Source: an uncultured Cetobacterium sp. (lineage in GTDB: Bacteria > Fusobacteriota > Fusobacteriia > Fusobacteriales > Fusobacteriaceae). Taken from it: a stretch of DNA of 64,000 bases. The translations under genes were made by a program, and so were the position numbers. The notes beneath the pieces are model-generated. The model saw only the letters and a list, made by a program, of their open reading frames with translations, made no database searches and was not told the DNA's origin. Position 1 is the first letter of the stretch; each line of letters begins with the position of its first letter. Where the stretch lies: contig NZ_CAMTIK010000008.1 in assembly GCF_947072685.1 (NCBI RefSeq), forward strand, positions 1 through 64,000. The letters run 5' to 3'. Shown piece after piece: positions 16,584 to 26,495 of this stretch.

Positions 16584-18026
16584 ATGACTATAATAGATAA
16601 TGATCTACTTTCTATGCAAGAAGCTAGAATAATAGCTGAAAATTCTAAAGAGGTCCAAAAGGTTTTAAAAACTTTTTCTCAAGAACAATTAGATAGCGCT
16701 ATAGAGAGTATAAATAGAAAATTAAAGGGAAATATTAACCAGATAGCTTTTGAACTTTATGAAGAGATTGATTTTGGAGTAAAAGAGGATAAGGTTATTA
16801 AATTAAATCTACTTTTGGAAAATGTTATTGAAAAAATTAAAGATATGAGATGTGTGGGGATTATATCTCAAGACAACAAAATATCTAATATTGGAGTTCC
16901 TGTTGGAGTTATTGTAGCATTTTGCTCTGAGAGTAATCCAATATCAACACTTATTTATAAGGTTTTAATAGCTATAAAATCTGGGAATTCAATAATTTTT
17001 AATCTACAAAAAAATTCAAAAAAAACAATGATAAAAACCTTGGATTTAATAACGGAAGCAGCAGAAGAGGTCGGGTATCCAAAGGGAGCTATTTCATATT
17101 TAAGTAGAATATCTCTAAATGGAACAAAGGAACTTTTAAATCATAATGGGGTAGATTTAATTTTAAATACTGGAGTAGAAGAGATTCTGCCAGAGATTTA
17201 TAAAAGTGGAAAAACTTTAGTTTATGGAAGTAGTGGAAATACTCCTGTATTTATTGAAAAAACTGCTGATATAAAAAAATCTATTTTGGATATAGTTATA
17301 AGTAAAACTTTTGACAATGGAGTTATGCCAGGAGCAGAGCAAGCAGTAGTTGTAGATAAAAATATTTTAAACGAAGTAATAAAAGAGTTTGAATTAAATG
17401 GGGCTTATTTTTTAAATGAAACTGAAAGTGAGAAAATAAAAAATCTTATATTTGATTCAAACGGTAATTTTAAAAAAATATATATTGGAAAAGATGCACA
17501 GTTTTTAGCTCAACGAGGAGGAATAACTGTTCCAAAAGATACAAAGATACTTATTTCAAAGGAGAAATACGTATCTTTAGACAATTCATTTTCTAAAGAA
17601 AAATTATGTCCTATACTTTCATTTTACATAGAAGATAATTGGATGAGTGCTTGTGAAAAATGTATAGAAATTTTACTAAATGAGAAGCAAGGGCATACTT
17701 TGGTAATTCATTCCAAGGATGAAAATATAATAAGAGAATTTTCTTTAAAAAAACCTGTGGGAAGAGTTTTAGTTAACACATCTGGAAGTTTTGGAAGCAT
17801 GGGAGGAACAACAGAGTTATTTCCGTCAATGACATTAGGATGTGGAGTTATAGGAAGAGGAATGACCTCAGACAATGTTTCTCCAATGAATCTTATATAT
17901 ATAAGAAAAGTTGGTTATGAAGTGAAAAGTTCTGAAGATTTGCTAGAAAAATATAAAGATAAAAAAGATGAAGAGCAAGAGATATTAAAAAGACTAGAGG
18001 AAATATTAAGAGATATTCTATCTTAA
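16584..18026 (+). CDS. cutB: Catalytic-cysteine-less aldehyde dehydrogenase homologue (pseudoenzyme)
   Basis: A 480-residue protein homologous along its length to acylating aldehyde dehydrogenases and to CutF in this operon. Where CutF has TFDNGTICASEQ, this protein has [12 protein letters not shown], so the nucleophilic Cys is Pro (codon CCA at 17328-17330). The reading frame is intact and other conserved patches remain ([17 protein letters not shown]). It ends in an amphipathic helix ([18 protein letters not shown]) like an encapsulation peptide. It may have a structural, scaffold or regulatory role. The symbol cutB is by position only. The start is moved to the ATG at 16584; the listed GTG lies within AGAGGTGG. 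Confidence 0.8.
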   Translation: MTIIDNDLLSMQEARIIAENSKEVQKVLKTFSQEQLDSAIESINRKLKGNINQIAFELYEEIDFGVKEDKVIKLNLLLENVIEKIKDMRCVGIISQDNKISNIGVPVGVIVAFCSESNPISTLIYKVLIAIKSGNSIIFNLQKNSKKTMIKTLDLITEAAEEVGYPKGAISYLSRISLNGTKELLNHNGVDLILNTGVEEILPEIYKSGKTLVYGSSGNTPVFIEKTADIKKSILDIVISKTFDNGVMPGAEQAVVVDKNILNEVIKEFELNGAYFLNETESEKIKNLIFDSNGNFKKIYIGKDAQFLAQRGGITVPKDTKILISKEKYVSLDNSFSKEKLCPILSFYIEDNWMSACEKCIEILLNEKQGHTLVIHSKDENIIREFSLKKPVGRVLVNTSGSFGSMGGTTELFPSMTLGCGVIGRGMTSDNVSPMNLIYIRKVGYEVKSSEDLLEKYKDKKDEEQEILKRLEEILRDILS

Positions 18027-18039
18027 GGAGTGTAATAAT

Positions 18040-20583
18040 ATGGAAATTCGAGAATTTTTAAATAAATTTATGAAAGCTACTGAAAATATGTCAGTAGAGG
18101 AAAGAGAAGCTTTACTTAAAATGTTTCAAGGTGTAAGTCATGAAATAAAAGGTGAAAATTATGAAAAAGAAAATTATAACTACACTAATGAGTGTAAAGG
18201 AATTCCTGAAAAAATAACTGAAAGATTAGCAAGACTAAAGGGAAACTACTTAAAACAGATTCCATCAATAACTATTCACAGAGCTAAAATTTTAACAAAA
18301 ATAGCTAAAGAGAACCCAGGACTTCCAAAAGCAATATTAAGAGGAAAGAGTTTTAAATATTGTTGTGAAACAGCACCTCTTATGATTCAAGATGGAGAAC
18401 TAATTGTAGGATCACCAAATGGAGCTCCAAGAGCTGGTGCATTTTCTCCGGATATAGCTTGGAGATGGTTAGAAACTGAATTAGAAACAATTTCAAAAAG
18501 ACCACAAGATCCATTCTATATATCTGAAGTTGATAAGCAAACTTTAAAAGATGAGATATTTCCATTTTGGGCAGGACGATCACTGGATGAATATTGCGAG
18601 CAACAATTCCGTGAAGCTGGACTTTGGGAATTATCAGGAGAATCTTTTGTTTCAGATTGCTCATATCATGCTGTAAATGGAGGAGGGGATTCAAATCCAG
18701 GTTATGATGTGATTTTAATGAATAAAGGTATGCTAGAGGTAATTAAAGAAGCTAATGAAAAGTTAGAAACTTTAGATTATGCTAATCCAGAGGATATTGA
18801 AAAAATATATTTTTATAAATCATTAATAGATACAGCTGAGGGAGTAATGATATATGCTAAGCGTATATCAGAATATGCTGCTCAATTAGCTGCAAAAGAG
18901 TTAAATCCTAAAAGAAAAGCTGAGCTTTTAAAAATATCAGAGATAAATGCAAGAGTTCCAGCTCATAAACCTGAAACATTCTGGGAAGCAGTTCAATCAG
19001 TATGGACTATTGAATCACTTTTAGTTGTAGAGGAAAATCAAACTGGAATGTCAATTGGACGTGTGGATCAATATATGTATCCAATGTTTAAAGATGATAT
19101 TGAAAGTGGAAGAATGTCAAAATATGAAGCTTTTGAAATAGCTGGATGTATGTTAATTAAAATGTCAGAGATGATGTGGATAACTAGTGAAGCAGCGTCA
19201 AAATTCTTTGCTGGATATCAACCTTTTGTAAATATGTGTCTCGGAGGAGTAACTAGATCAGGAATGGATGGTACAAACGATCTTACTTATCTGCTAATGG
19301 ATGCAGTAAGACATGTTAAAGTTTATCAACCTACTATCTCTTGTAGAATTCACAAATCATCATCACATGAATATTTAAAGAAAATTGTCCAACTGATAAA
19401 AGCTGGTCTTGGATTCCCTGCTTGTCACTTTGATGAAGTACATATAAAGATGATGTTAGCTAAAGGAGTTTCAATTGAAGACGCAAGAGATTATTGCTTG
19501 ATGGGATGTGTTGAACCTCAAAAATCAGGAAGATTATATCAATGGACATCAACAGCTTATACTCAATGGCCAATTTGCATAGAGTTAGTTTTAAATAATG
19601 GAGCAACTCTATGGTATGGAAAAAAAGTTTGTCCAGATTTAGGAGATGTAGATAGATATAAAACTTATGAAGAGTTTGAAGAAGCTGTAAAAGATCAAAT
19701 AAAATATATAACAAAACTTTCGAGTATAGCTACTGTTATAACTCAAAAGGTTCACAAAGATTTGGCTCCAAAACCACTTATGTCAATAATGTATGAAGGA
19801 TGTATGGAAAAAGGTAGAGGAGTAGAAGCCGGAGGAGCTATGTATAACTTTGGTCCTGGAGTTGTATGGAGTGGGCTGGCAACTTATGTTGATTCAATGG
19901 CAGTTATTAAAAAACTTGTATTTGAAGATAAAAAGTATACTTTAAAAGATATAAAAGATGCATTGAAAGCTGACTTTATAGGGTATGAAACTTTAAGAAA
20001 AGATTGTCTAGCAGTTCCAAAATATGGAAATGATAATGACTATGTAGATTATATAGCAACAGATTTGATTAACTTTACAGAAAATGAGCATCGTAAATAC
20101 AAAACTCTTTATTCTATATTAAGTCACGGAACACTTTCTATTTCAAATAATACTCCTTTAGGACAGATAACAGGAGCTACACCAAATGGGCGTAGAGCTT
20201 GGACTCCACTTTCAGATGGAATAAGTCCTACTCAAGGAGCAGATACAAAAGGACCTACTGCAATAATAAAATCTGTTTCTAAAATGGCATGTGATAGCAT
20301 GAACATTGGAATGGTTCATAACTTTAAGTTAATATCTGGTTTACTTGAAACTCCTGAGGGAGAAAACGGAATTATAACACTGTTACGTAGTGCTTGTGCT
20401 TTACAATTAGGTGAAATGCAATTTAATTATTTAGATAATGAAACTTTACTTGCAGCTCAGAAAAATCCTGAAGCTTATAGAGATTTAATAGTTCGTGTTG
20501 CTGGATATAGTGCTTACTTTGTTGAGTTATGTAAAGATGTACAAGATGAAATTATAAGTAGAACAGTGTTAACACACTTCTAA
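18040..20583 (+). CDS. cutC: Choline trimethylamine-lyase (glycyl radical enzyme)
   Basis: An 847-residue glycyl radical enzyme that splits choline into trimethylamine and acetaldehyde. The active site MGCVEPQ gives Cys490 and Glu492. The choline-binding [10 protein letters not shown] gives Asp217, and the radical loop [10 protein letters not shown] gives Gly822. These are one position from the numbering known for the Desulfovibrio enzyme, to which most of the sequence looks very close. The N-terminal helix ([16 protein letters not shown]) before a variable linker fits an encapsulation peptide. The short N-terminus and length fit the type I enzyme rather than the extended Klebsiella form. CutD follows directly. 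Confidence 0.97.
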   Translation: MEIREFLNKFMKATENMSVEEREALLKMFQGVSHEIKGENYEKENYNYTNECKGIPEKITERLARLKGNYLKQIPSITIHRAKILTKIAKENPGLPKAILRGKSFKYCCETAPLMIQDGELIVGSPNGAPRAGAFSPDIAWRWLETELETISKRPQDPFYISEVDKQTLKDEIFPFWAGRSLDEYCEQQFREAGLWELSGESFVSDCSYHAVNGGGDSNPGYDVILMNKGMLEVIKEANEKLETLDYANPEDIEKIYFYKSLIDTAEGVMIYAKRISEYAAQLAAKELNPKRKAELLKISEINARVPAHKPETFWEAVQSVWTIESLLVVEENQTGMSIGRVDQYMYPMFKDDIESGRMSKYEAFEIAGCMLIKMSEMMWITSEAASKFFAGYQPFVNMCLGGVTRSGMDGTNDLTYLLMDAVRHVKVYQPTISCRIHKSSSHEYLKKIVQLIKAGLGFPACHFDEVHIKMMLAKGVSIEDARDYCLMGCVEPQKSGRLYQWTSTAYTQWPICIELVLNNGATLWYGKKVCPDLGDVDRYKTYEEFEEAVKDQIKYITKLSSIATVITQKVHKDLAPKPLMSIMYEGCMEKGRGVEAGGAMYNFGPGVVWSGLATYVDSMAVIKKLVFEDKKYTLKDIKDALKADFIGYETLRKDCLAVPKYGNDNDYVDYIATDLINFTENEHRKYKTLYSILSHGTLSISNNTPLGQITGATPNGRRAWTPLSDGISPTQGADTKGPTAIIKSVSKMACDSMNIGMVHNFKLISGLLETPEGENGIITLLRSACALQLGEMQFNYLDNETLLAAQKNPEAYRDLIVRVAGYSAYFVELCKDVQDEIISRTVLTHF

Positions 20584-20598
20584 AATTTGGAGAAACTT

Positions 20599-21540
20599 AT
20601 GGAAAATAACCATTTAGAAAGAAAAGCAAGAATTTTTAATATTCAAAAATACAATATGTATGATGGACCTGGAGTAAGAACTTTAATATTTTTTCAAGGA
20701 TGTCCTTTAAGGTGCAAATGGTGTGCAAATCCAGAAGGATTAGAAAAAAGATGCAGAGTTATGTTTAAAAGTAACAACTGTATTGATTGTAATAGGTGTA
20801 AAGATGTTTGCCCTGTTGAAATCCATAGTGTAAGTATGAATAATACTCATATCATAGATAGAACAAAACAGTGTATAGGTTGTAGAAAATGTGAAAAAGA
20901 GTGTAACCAAGAGGCTTTAAAAATAGTTGGTGAAGATAAAAAAATATCAGAACTGTTAAAAGATATAGAGGAGGACCGTACATTTTATGAAATGTCAGGT
21001 GGTGGTGTAACTTTAGGTGGTGGAGAGGTTTTAATGCAACCTGAAGCAGCTATAAATCTGTTGATGGCTTGTAAAAATGTTGGACTAAATACAGCAATAG
21101 AAACTTGTGGTTACACAACTTTAGAGGTAATAGAAAAAGCTGCTGAATATGTAGATTTATTTCTATTTGATATAAAACAAATAGATTCAGATAAACATTT
21201 TCATTGGACTGGGGTTAGAAATGAAAGAATTTTAGAAAATTTAAAATATCTTTTAGAAAATAAGTATAACGTAGAGATTAGAGTTCCATTAATAAAAGGT
21301 GTAAATACTGAAAATGATGATATAGAAAATCTAATTAAATTTTTATTATCATATAAAGATTATAAAAATTTAAAAGGTATAGATTTATTACCATATCATA
21401 AAATGGGTGTAAATAAATATGAACAACTAGGTATGAACTACGAGATGAAGGGTGAGTTCCAATTAACTAATGATGAATTAGACCAAATGGAAAATTTAAT
21501 AAAAAAATATGATTTACATGTCAGAGTTATACGTCATTAA
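20599..21540 (+). CDS. cutD: Choline TMA-lyase activating enzyme (radical SAM)
   Basis: A 313-residue radical SAM activase that puts the radical on CutC Gly822. The N-terminal GPGVRTLIFFQGCPLRCKWC holds the CX3CX2C cluster motif, followed by two ferredoxin-like clusters (CIDCNRCKDVCP and CIGCRKCEKECN) as in the PFL-activase group with extra clusters. The SAM-binding GGGVTLGGGEVLMQP is present. The ORF-track TTG (20587) is in the ribosome site TTTGGAGA; the ATG at 20599 is used. It lies 15 bases after cutC. Confidence 0.95.
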   Translation: MENNHLERKARIFNIQKYNMYDGPGVRTLIFFQGCPLRCKWCANPEGLEKRCRVMFKSNNCIDCNRCKDVCPVEIHSVSMNNTHIIDRTKQCIGCRKCEKECNQEALKIVGEDKKISELLKDIEEDRTFYEMSGGGVTLGGGEVLMQPEAAINLLMACKNVGLNTAIETCGYTTLEVIEKAAEYVDLFLFDIKQIDSDKHFHWTGVRNERILENLKYLLENKYNVEIRVPLIKGVNTENDDIENLIKFLLSYKDYKNLKGIDLLPYHKMGVNKYEQLGMNYEMKGEFQLTNDELDQMENLIKKYDLHVRVIRH

Positions 21541-21575
21541 TTACTAGTTGTTTAAAACTATAGAGGGTGGAAGAG

Positions 21576-22133
21576 ATGCTTAAATTTATAACAGAGGAGT
21601 ATCTGAGAGAGCTATATAGAAAAGAGTCTTTTGAGTGCTTCCAAATAGAGGAGAACCAAAGGTTAACTCCTGGAGGAAGACAGTATTTATTAGACAAAAA
21701 AGTGAGAATAGAAAATTTTGATGAAAATAAAAAAAAGACTCAAGTTGTTTTATATAAAAAAAATATTTATAAACTTAGAAGTTTAGAGATGGAAATCTAC
21801 TCTTTGGTTAGTGAACTTTTAAATAAAAATATAAAAGTTGCTGCAGAAATTTTAGAAATAGGTAAAGTCTTGAAAAATGTATCAGATACTCTAGAGGGGA
21901 AATGTGAGCTCTTAAAGCTTCAAGAGGAGATATCTTGTAGTGAGAGCCAAGAGCCAAATGAAAGTTATCTATATTTTAAAAATGGAAGATATATATATTC
22001 TTTAAAAAAATTAATTTTTGAACTACATATTTGTAAAGAGCTATTTGTAAAAAATGAGAATATTACAGAAAATGTTGATTGGATGATTAGTAAAATAGAA
22101 AGAATATTGCTTCATATTATGGAGGAGTTATGA
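21576..22133 (+). CDS. EutT N-terminal-domain-like microcompartment protein
   Basis: A 185-residue protein. The first 50 residues (FITEEYLRELY, then NQRLTPGGRQYLLDKKVRI) match the N-terminal module of EutT cobalamin adenosyltransferases, and also the start of the EutQ-like protein three genes on. The rest is helical (RSLEMEIYSLVSELL). I see no clear ATP-binding motif or the Cys/His metal site of EutT. CutC does not need cobalamin, so an adenosyltransferase is not expected; an assembly or accessory role is more likely. The ATG at 21576 is chosen. The gene overlaps eutJ by four bases. Confidence 0.6.
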   Translation: MLKFITEEYLRELYRKESFECFQIEENQRLTPGGRQYLLDKKVRIENFDENKKKTQVVLYKKNIYKLRSLEMEIYSLVSELLNKNIKVAAEILEIGKVLKNVSDTLEGKCELLKLQEEISCSESQEPNESYLYFKNGRYIYSLKKLIFELHICKELFVKNENITENVDWMISKIERILLHIMEEL

Positions 22134-22978
22134 GTTTAGAAAAAATTATAGATTTTGATTATTGTGATAGCCTAGTATCTGAGTTTGAAAAAGTTATAAA
22201 AAATCCAAAATTAACAAAATCATCTGTTTATTATACAGGAGTAGACTTAGGAACAGCTTGCGTAGTGTTGGCAGTTTTAGATGAAAACTACACCCCAGTA
22301 GCAGGAGCTTATAGATATGCAGATGTTGTAAAAGATGGAATGGTAGTTGATTATATCGGTGCTATAAGAATAGTTAGAGAGTTAAAAAAAGAGATTGAAG
22401 ATAAATTAAATACAGAACTTTTATACGCAGCTGCAGCAATTCCACCAGGAACAGATCGTATAGATGGTGGAGCTATTAAAAATGTAGTTCAAGCAGCAGG
22501 GTTTGAATTGACAAATCTTTTAGATGAACCTACAGCAGCAAACCAAGTTTTAAAAATAAAAAATGGTGCAGTAGTTGATATTGGTGGTGGAACTACAGGA
22601 ACTTCAATATTGAAAAATGAAGAGGTTATATCAGTTGCAGATGAAGCTACAGGTGGAACACATTTTTCTTTAGTAGTTTCGGGAACATATGGAAAATCTT
22701 TTAAAGATGCTGATGAGTTTAAAAGAGATGTAAGAAATCATAAAGAGTTACTTCCTGTTCTCAAACCTGTTATCGAAAAGGTAGCTTCAATAATAAATGG
22801 TCATATTGCAGGGTACCATGTTGAAAATATAGTTTTAGTTGGAGGAACGGCTTGCTTAACAGGAATAGAAGAGGTTATTCAAAAAAATGTTAAAGTAAAT
22901 GTATACAAACCTAAAAACCCTATGTTTGTGACACCGTTAGGAATAGCTTTAAGTTGCACACAAGAGATATTAGATTAA
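22130..22978 (+). CDS. eutJ: EutJ-type actin-fold chaperone-like protein
   Basis: A 282-residue protein of the actin/Hsp70 ATPase fold: VDLGTACVVLAVLDE (phosphate 1), VVDIGGGTTGTSIL (phosphate 2) and IVLVGGTACLTGIEEVI (adenosine), with LLDEPTAANQVL between. This is the EutJ family found in ethanolamine and choline microcompartment loci, thought to help fold or reactivate cargo enzymes. The exact role is unproven. The start codon overlaps the preceding stop. Confidence 0.9.
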   Translation: MSLEKIIDFDYCDSLVSEFEKVIKNPKLTKSSVYYTGVDLGTACVVLAVLDENYTPVAGAYRYADVVKDGMVVDYIGAIRIVRELKKEIEDKLNTELLYAAAAIPPGTDRIDGGAIKNVVQAAGFELTNLLDEPTAANQVLKIKNGAVVDIGGGTTGTSILKNEEVISVADEATGGTHFSLVVSGTYGKSFKDADEFKRDVRNHKELLPVLKPVIEKVASIINGHIAGYHVENIVLVGGTACLTGIEEVIQKNVKVNVYKPKNPMFVTPLGIALSCTQEILD

Positions 22979-22995
22979 AGTTATAGGGAGAAAAA

Positions 22996-23256
22996 ATGAT
23001 TATAGCAAAAATAATAGATAATGTTTGGGCAACAAGAAAAGCAGATGAACTAAATGGTTTGAAATTTATGCTAGCAGAAGAGATTGATGGGACTTCAACG
23101 GGAAAAAGAGTAGTAGCAGTAGACGTTATTGGAGCAGGAATAGGTGATAGAGTTATTATAAGTGCAGGTTCTTCAGCTAGGGAGATGATCGGAAGAAGTG
23201 TTCCAGTGGATGCTGTTGTAGTTGGAATAGTTGATGAAGATTGTAAGTTAAAATAG
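22996..23256 (+). CDS. eutN: BMC-P pentamer shell protein (EutN/CcmL type)
   Basis: An 86-residue pentameric vertex protein: IIAKIIDNVWATRKADELNG, then VVAVDVIGAGIGDRVIISAGSSA and AVVVGIVDE. Length and motifs are standard for EutN/CcmL. It closes the corners of the icosahedral shell and is the only BMC-P in the locus. Good GGGAG ribosome site. Confidence 0.93.
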   Translation: MIIAKIIDNVWATRKADELNGLKFMLAEEIDGTSTGKRVVAVDVIGAGIGDRVIISAGSSAREMIGRSVPVDAVVVGIVDEDCKLK

Positions 23257-23274
23257 TTTGGAAAGGGGAAAAAC

Positions 23275-23901
23275 TTGAAAAAACTAATATGTGCAAAAGA
23301 TTTAGAAGAGATATTAGAGAATGGGACAAAAGAGATTGAGATAGATAAAGATACAATATTAACTCCATCAGCAAAAGATATTATAAAAAATAGTGATATT
23401 AAAGTTTTAATAAAAGAAAAAAAAATAGGAAATCAAGTTTTAAAAGATATTGATATGAATAAAATCATGGAGTTTTTTAAAATTGTTTCTAAAGATCAGG
23501 TTTTACAAAAAACTATTATGAAAATGCTTTTAAAAGAAAAAAAATTCGAAAAAGAGTTTGATTCTTCTGGGTTTACATTAATTAAAGGAGATAGTATAAA
23601 ATTTGATAAAATTTTTAAAAATTTAAATATATATTCTCAAGATTTAATAAATACAGATGAAGAAATAATAGGAATTTTAAAAATTGAAAAAGATAATTTT
23701 ATAAAGAAAACTAAATTAAAAGGAAACCTTTTTATAATAGAGGGTGAAGTTGAGATGATTTTAAATGGGAAGAGATATCTAGGGAAAAGTGGAGATTTAA
23801 TAGATGTCCCTAAAAGAACTGAGATAAAAATAGGGTCAAAAGATATAGCAAAAGTGTTATATTTTTCAAAAGGTTTAAATTGGAGTGAACCCTTTTTATA
23901 A
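23275..23901 (+). CDS. eutQ: EutQ-like cupin protein
   Basis: A 208-residue protein. The N-terminal module (LICAKDLEEIL, then TILTPSAKDIIKNSDIKVLI) resembles that of the EutT-like protein in this operon. The C-terminal cupin barrel (about 115-208, with GNLFIIEGEVEMILNGKRYL and GDLIDVPKRTEI) matches EutQ. Salmonella EutQ has been reported to have acetate kinase activity, which would suit acetyl-phosphate made by PduL here. The start is TTG at 23275 after AAAGGGG, with no ATG nearby. Confidence 0.8.
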   Translation: MKKLICAKDLEEILENGTKEIEIDKDTILTPSAKDIIKNSDIKVLIKEKKIGNQVLKDIDMNKIMEFFKIVSKDQVLQKTIMKMLLKEKKFEKEFDSSGFTLIKGDSIKFDKIFKNLNIYSQDLINTDEEIIGILKIEKDNFIKKTKLKGNLFIIEGEVEMILNGKRYLGKSGDLIDVPKRTEIKIGSKDIAKVLYFSKGLNWSEPFL

Positions 23902-23917
23902 AGGAGGGAGGTAAAAA

Positions 23918-24325
23918 ATGCAAGCTTTAGGAATGATAGAAACGAAGGGTTTAATTGGAGCGATAGAAGCCGTAGATGCGATGACAAAAGCTGCTAATGT
24001 GATGTTAGTAGGAAAAGAGAAGATTGGTAGTGGACTAATAACTGTAATGATTACTGGTGATATTGGTGCAGTAAAAGCGGCAATAGATGCAGGAGCTGCG
24101 GCAGTAGAACACGTAGGTCATCTAGTTGGAGTTCACGTTATAGCCAGACCCCATGATGAGATAGAAAAATTTTTAAAAAAAGAAGTAGTTGATAAGGAAG
24201 TTGAAGTTATAGAAGGAATTATTGAAGTAATTTCAGATATAGTTTCAGAAGAAATTGTTGAAGTTATAGAAGAAAAAGCTCAAGAGGGAGTTTTACAGCG
24301 GAAAGTAGCTAGGAGGAAGAAATAA
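23918..24325 (+). CDS. BMC-H shell protein 3 with charged C-terminal extension
   Basis: Residues 1-90 are a standard hexameric shell domain ([20 protein letters not shown]; pore loop [15 protein letters not shown]). An unusual tail of about 45 residues follows: an acidic, Val/Ile-rich helix ([19 protein letters not shown]) ending in a strongly basic stretch ([10 protein letters not shown]). The tail could bind cargo, other shell tiles or a membrane; a coiled coil is possible. The ribosome site GGAGGGAGG is very strong. Confidence 0.92.
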   Translation: MQALGMIETKGLIGAIEAVDAMTKAANVMLVGKEKIGSGLITVMITGDIGAVKAAIDAGAAAVEHVGHLVGVHVIARPHDEIEKFLKKEVVDKEVEVIEGIIEVISDIVSEEIVEVIEEKAQEGVLQRKVARRKK

Positions 24326-24327
24326 AA

Positions 24328-25839
24328 ATGTTTGATAAAGACTTAACATCCATTCAGCATGCAAGAGATTTAGCAAGAAAAGGGAAGTGTGCAGCTAATA
24401 GAATCTCAGAATACACTGAGGAACAAATTGATAAAATAATTAAAAATATGATTAGAGTTGCTAATAAAAATGAGTTATATTTAGCAAAAATGGCTGTTGA
24501 AGAAACAGGATTTGGAAAAGTTGAAGATAAAGCGTTTAAAAATCATCTAGCTTCAACTGTTTTGTATGATTCTATTAAAAATATGAAAACAGTTGGAGTA
24601 ATAGAGGAAGATGAAGTTAATAAGATTATGTGTATAGCTGAACCAATGGGGCTTATTTTAGGAATTATTCCTTCTACAAATCCAACATCAACAGCAATAT
24701 TTAAAGCGATAATAGCTGTTAAATCTAGAAATGCGATAGTATTTACTCCTCATCCATCAGCACAAAAGTGTACAAGAGAAGCAGTAAAGCTAATGTGTGA
24801 AGCAGCAGTAGAAGCTGGAGCTCCAGATTGTATACTTAGTTGTTTAGAGATGTGTACTATGGAAGCAACAAATGAATTGATGAAAGCTCCAGAAGTAGCA
24901 TTAATAATAGCAACAGGTGGACCAGGAATGGTAAAAGCAGCTTATAGTTCTGGAAAACCAGCTCTAGGAGTTGGAGCAGGAAACTCACCAGCTTATATAG
25001 AAAAAACAGCTAATGTAGAGAAAGCTGTAGAAAATATAATAGCAAGTAAGACTTTTGATAATGGAACTATATGTGCTTCTGAACAGTCAATAATTTGTGA
25101 AGAGTGCAACGAGACTCAAGTTGTTAAAGAGTTTGAAAAACAAGGCGGATACTTCATGAGCGAAGAGGAAACTAAAAAAGTTTGTGAACTTCTATTTAAA
25201 CAAGGACATACAATGAATGCTAAATTTGTGGGGAGATCAGCTGATGTAATATCTGAGGCAGCTGGATTTAAAATTCCTTATGGAACAAAGGTTTTAATAG
25301 GAAGACAAAATGGAGTTGGAGCAGAAAATCCACTATCTTATGAGAAACTAACTACAGTTTTAGGATTTTATGTTACTAAAGATTGGAATGAAGCTTGTGA
25401 GCTAAGTATCGCTCTATTACAAAATGGAATTGGACACACAATGAGTATCCATACTGAAGATTTAGATATAGTAAGAAAATTTGCGAAGAAGCCAGCTTCT
25501 AGAATTCTTGTAAACACAGGAGGATCTCAAGGTGGGACCGGAGCAAGCACTGGACTTATGCCATCATTTACTTTAGGGTGTGGAACATGGGGAGGAAGCT
25601 CAGTTTCTGAAAATGTCAGTCCAATGCATCTTTTAAATATAAAAAGAGTAGCTTTTGGACTTATAGATTGTAATAAGTTAAAAAGAGAAGAAGAAAAAGA
25701 GTGTAAAGGTATAACTGTGTATGGTTCTGAAGGAAGAGCGGAGAAAACTTTTGAAAAAACTTCGATAGAAAAGGAGTTAGTGGAAAATCCAGAGTTATTA
25801 AAGCTTATGGAAGAGATATTAGCTTCAATAAAGGGGTAA
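24328..25839 (+). CDS. cutF: CoA-acylating acetaldehyde dehydrogenase
   Basis: A 503-residue aldehyde dehydrogenase converting acetaldehyde, NAD and CoA to acetyl-CoA inside the microcompartment. The catalytic Cys is in DNGTICASEQ. Other family marks are GIIPSTNPTSTAIFKA, ATGGPGMVKAAYSSGKP and GVGAGNSPAYIE, as in EutE, PduP and AdhE. The C-terminus after a linker (ENPELLKLMEEILASIKG) is an amphipathic helix of the encapsulation type. It is two bases after the shell gene and two before pduL. Confidence 0.94.
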   Translation: MFDKDLTSIQHARDLARKGKCAANRISEYTEEQIDKIIKNMIRVANKNELYLAKMAVEETGFGKVEDKAFKNHLASTVLYDSIKNMKTVGVIEEDEVNKIMCIAEPMGLILGIIPSTNPTSTAIFKAIIAVKSRNAIVFTPHPSAQKCTREAVKLMCEAAVEAGAPDCILSCLEMCTMEATNELMKAPEVALIIATGGPGMVKAAYSSGKPALGVGAGNSPAYIEKTANVEKAVENIIASKTFDNGTICASEQSIICEECNETQVVKEFEKQGGYFMSEEETKKVCELLFKQGHTMNAKFVGRSADVISEAAGFKIPYGTKVLIGRQNGVGAENPLSYEKLTTVLGFYVTKDWNEACELSIALLQNGIGHTMSIHTEDLDIVRKFAKKPASRILVNTGGSQGGTGASTGLMPSFTLGCGTWGGSSVSENVSPMHLLNIKRVAFGLIDCNKLKREEEKECKGITVYGSEGRAEKTFEKTSIEKELVENPELLKLMEEILASIKG

Positions 25840-25841
25840 AA

Positions 25842-26468
25842 ATGGATAAGTTAGATGTATTATTAGAAAAAATTTTAGAAGCAGTAGAGGGGAAAAAGCT
25901 AACTGTTCCACTTGGAATTTCAAATAGACATATACACTTAAAACAAGAGGATACTGAGATTTTATTTGGAAAAGGTTATGAATTGAACAAACTTAAAGAT
26001 TTATCTCAAAAAGGTCAGTTTGCAGCAAAAGAAGTTGTAACAGTTTGTGGACCTAAAAGTGTTATAGAGAAGGTTAGAATTTTAGGACCAGCAAGAAAAG
26101 AAACTCAAGTGGAGGTTTCTATAAGTGATTGCTTAAAATTAGGTATAAAAGGTAAAGTTAAAATGTCTGGAGACATTTGTGAAACTCCAGGAATAACATT
26201 AGTTGGACCAAAAGGAACAGTAGTTTTATCAAAAGGTATTATAGTTTCTCAAAGACATATTCATATGGATGAAAAGGATGCTAAAAGATTTGGTGTTTCA
26301 AATGGAGAGATTGTAAGCATAAAAATTGATGGAATTAGAGGCGGGCAATACGATAATACTTGTATTAGAGTAGATAAAAACTTTACATTGGAATGTCATT
26401 TAGACACTGAAGAAGCCAATGCACTTGGAGTTGATTCGAGTTCAAAAGTTAGAATAATAAAAAAATAA
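25842..26468 (+). CDS. pduL: PduL-type phosphotransacylase
   Basis: A 208-residue PduL enzyme converting acetyl-CoA and phosphate to acetyl-phosphate, recycling CoA within the compartment. The duplicated beta-barrel domains each carry the zinc-binding histidines (GISNRHIHLKQED and VSQRHIHMDEKD), and a third His lies in LECHLDTEEANA. The N-terminal helix (DKLDVLLEKILEAVEG) is a typical encapsulation peptide. With CutF it produces acetyl-phosphate for ATP. Confidence 0.95.
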   Translation: MDKLDVLLEKILEAVEGKKLTVPLGISNRHIHLKQEDTEILFGKGYELNKLKDLSQKGQFAAKEVVTVCGPKSVIEKVRILGPARKETQVEVSISDCLKLGIKGKVKMSGDICETPGITLVGPKGTVVLSKGIIVSQRHIHMDEKDAKRFGVSNGEIVSIKIDGIRGGQYDNTCIRVDKNFTLECHLDTEEANALGVDSSSKVRIIKK

Positions 26469-26495
26469 ATATAAAAAAAATAGGAGGAATTAAAT

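Noticed and set aside
21576-22133. Cobalamin adenosyltransferase (full EutT)
   Set aside because: Only the N-terminal module matches. The C-terminal catalytic domain and metal site are not evident, and the pathway is B12-independent.
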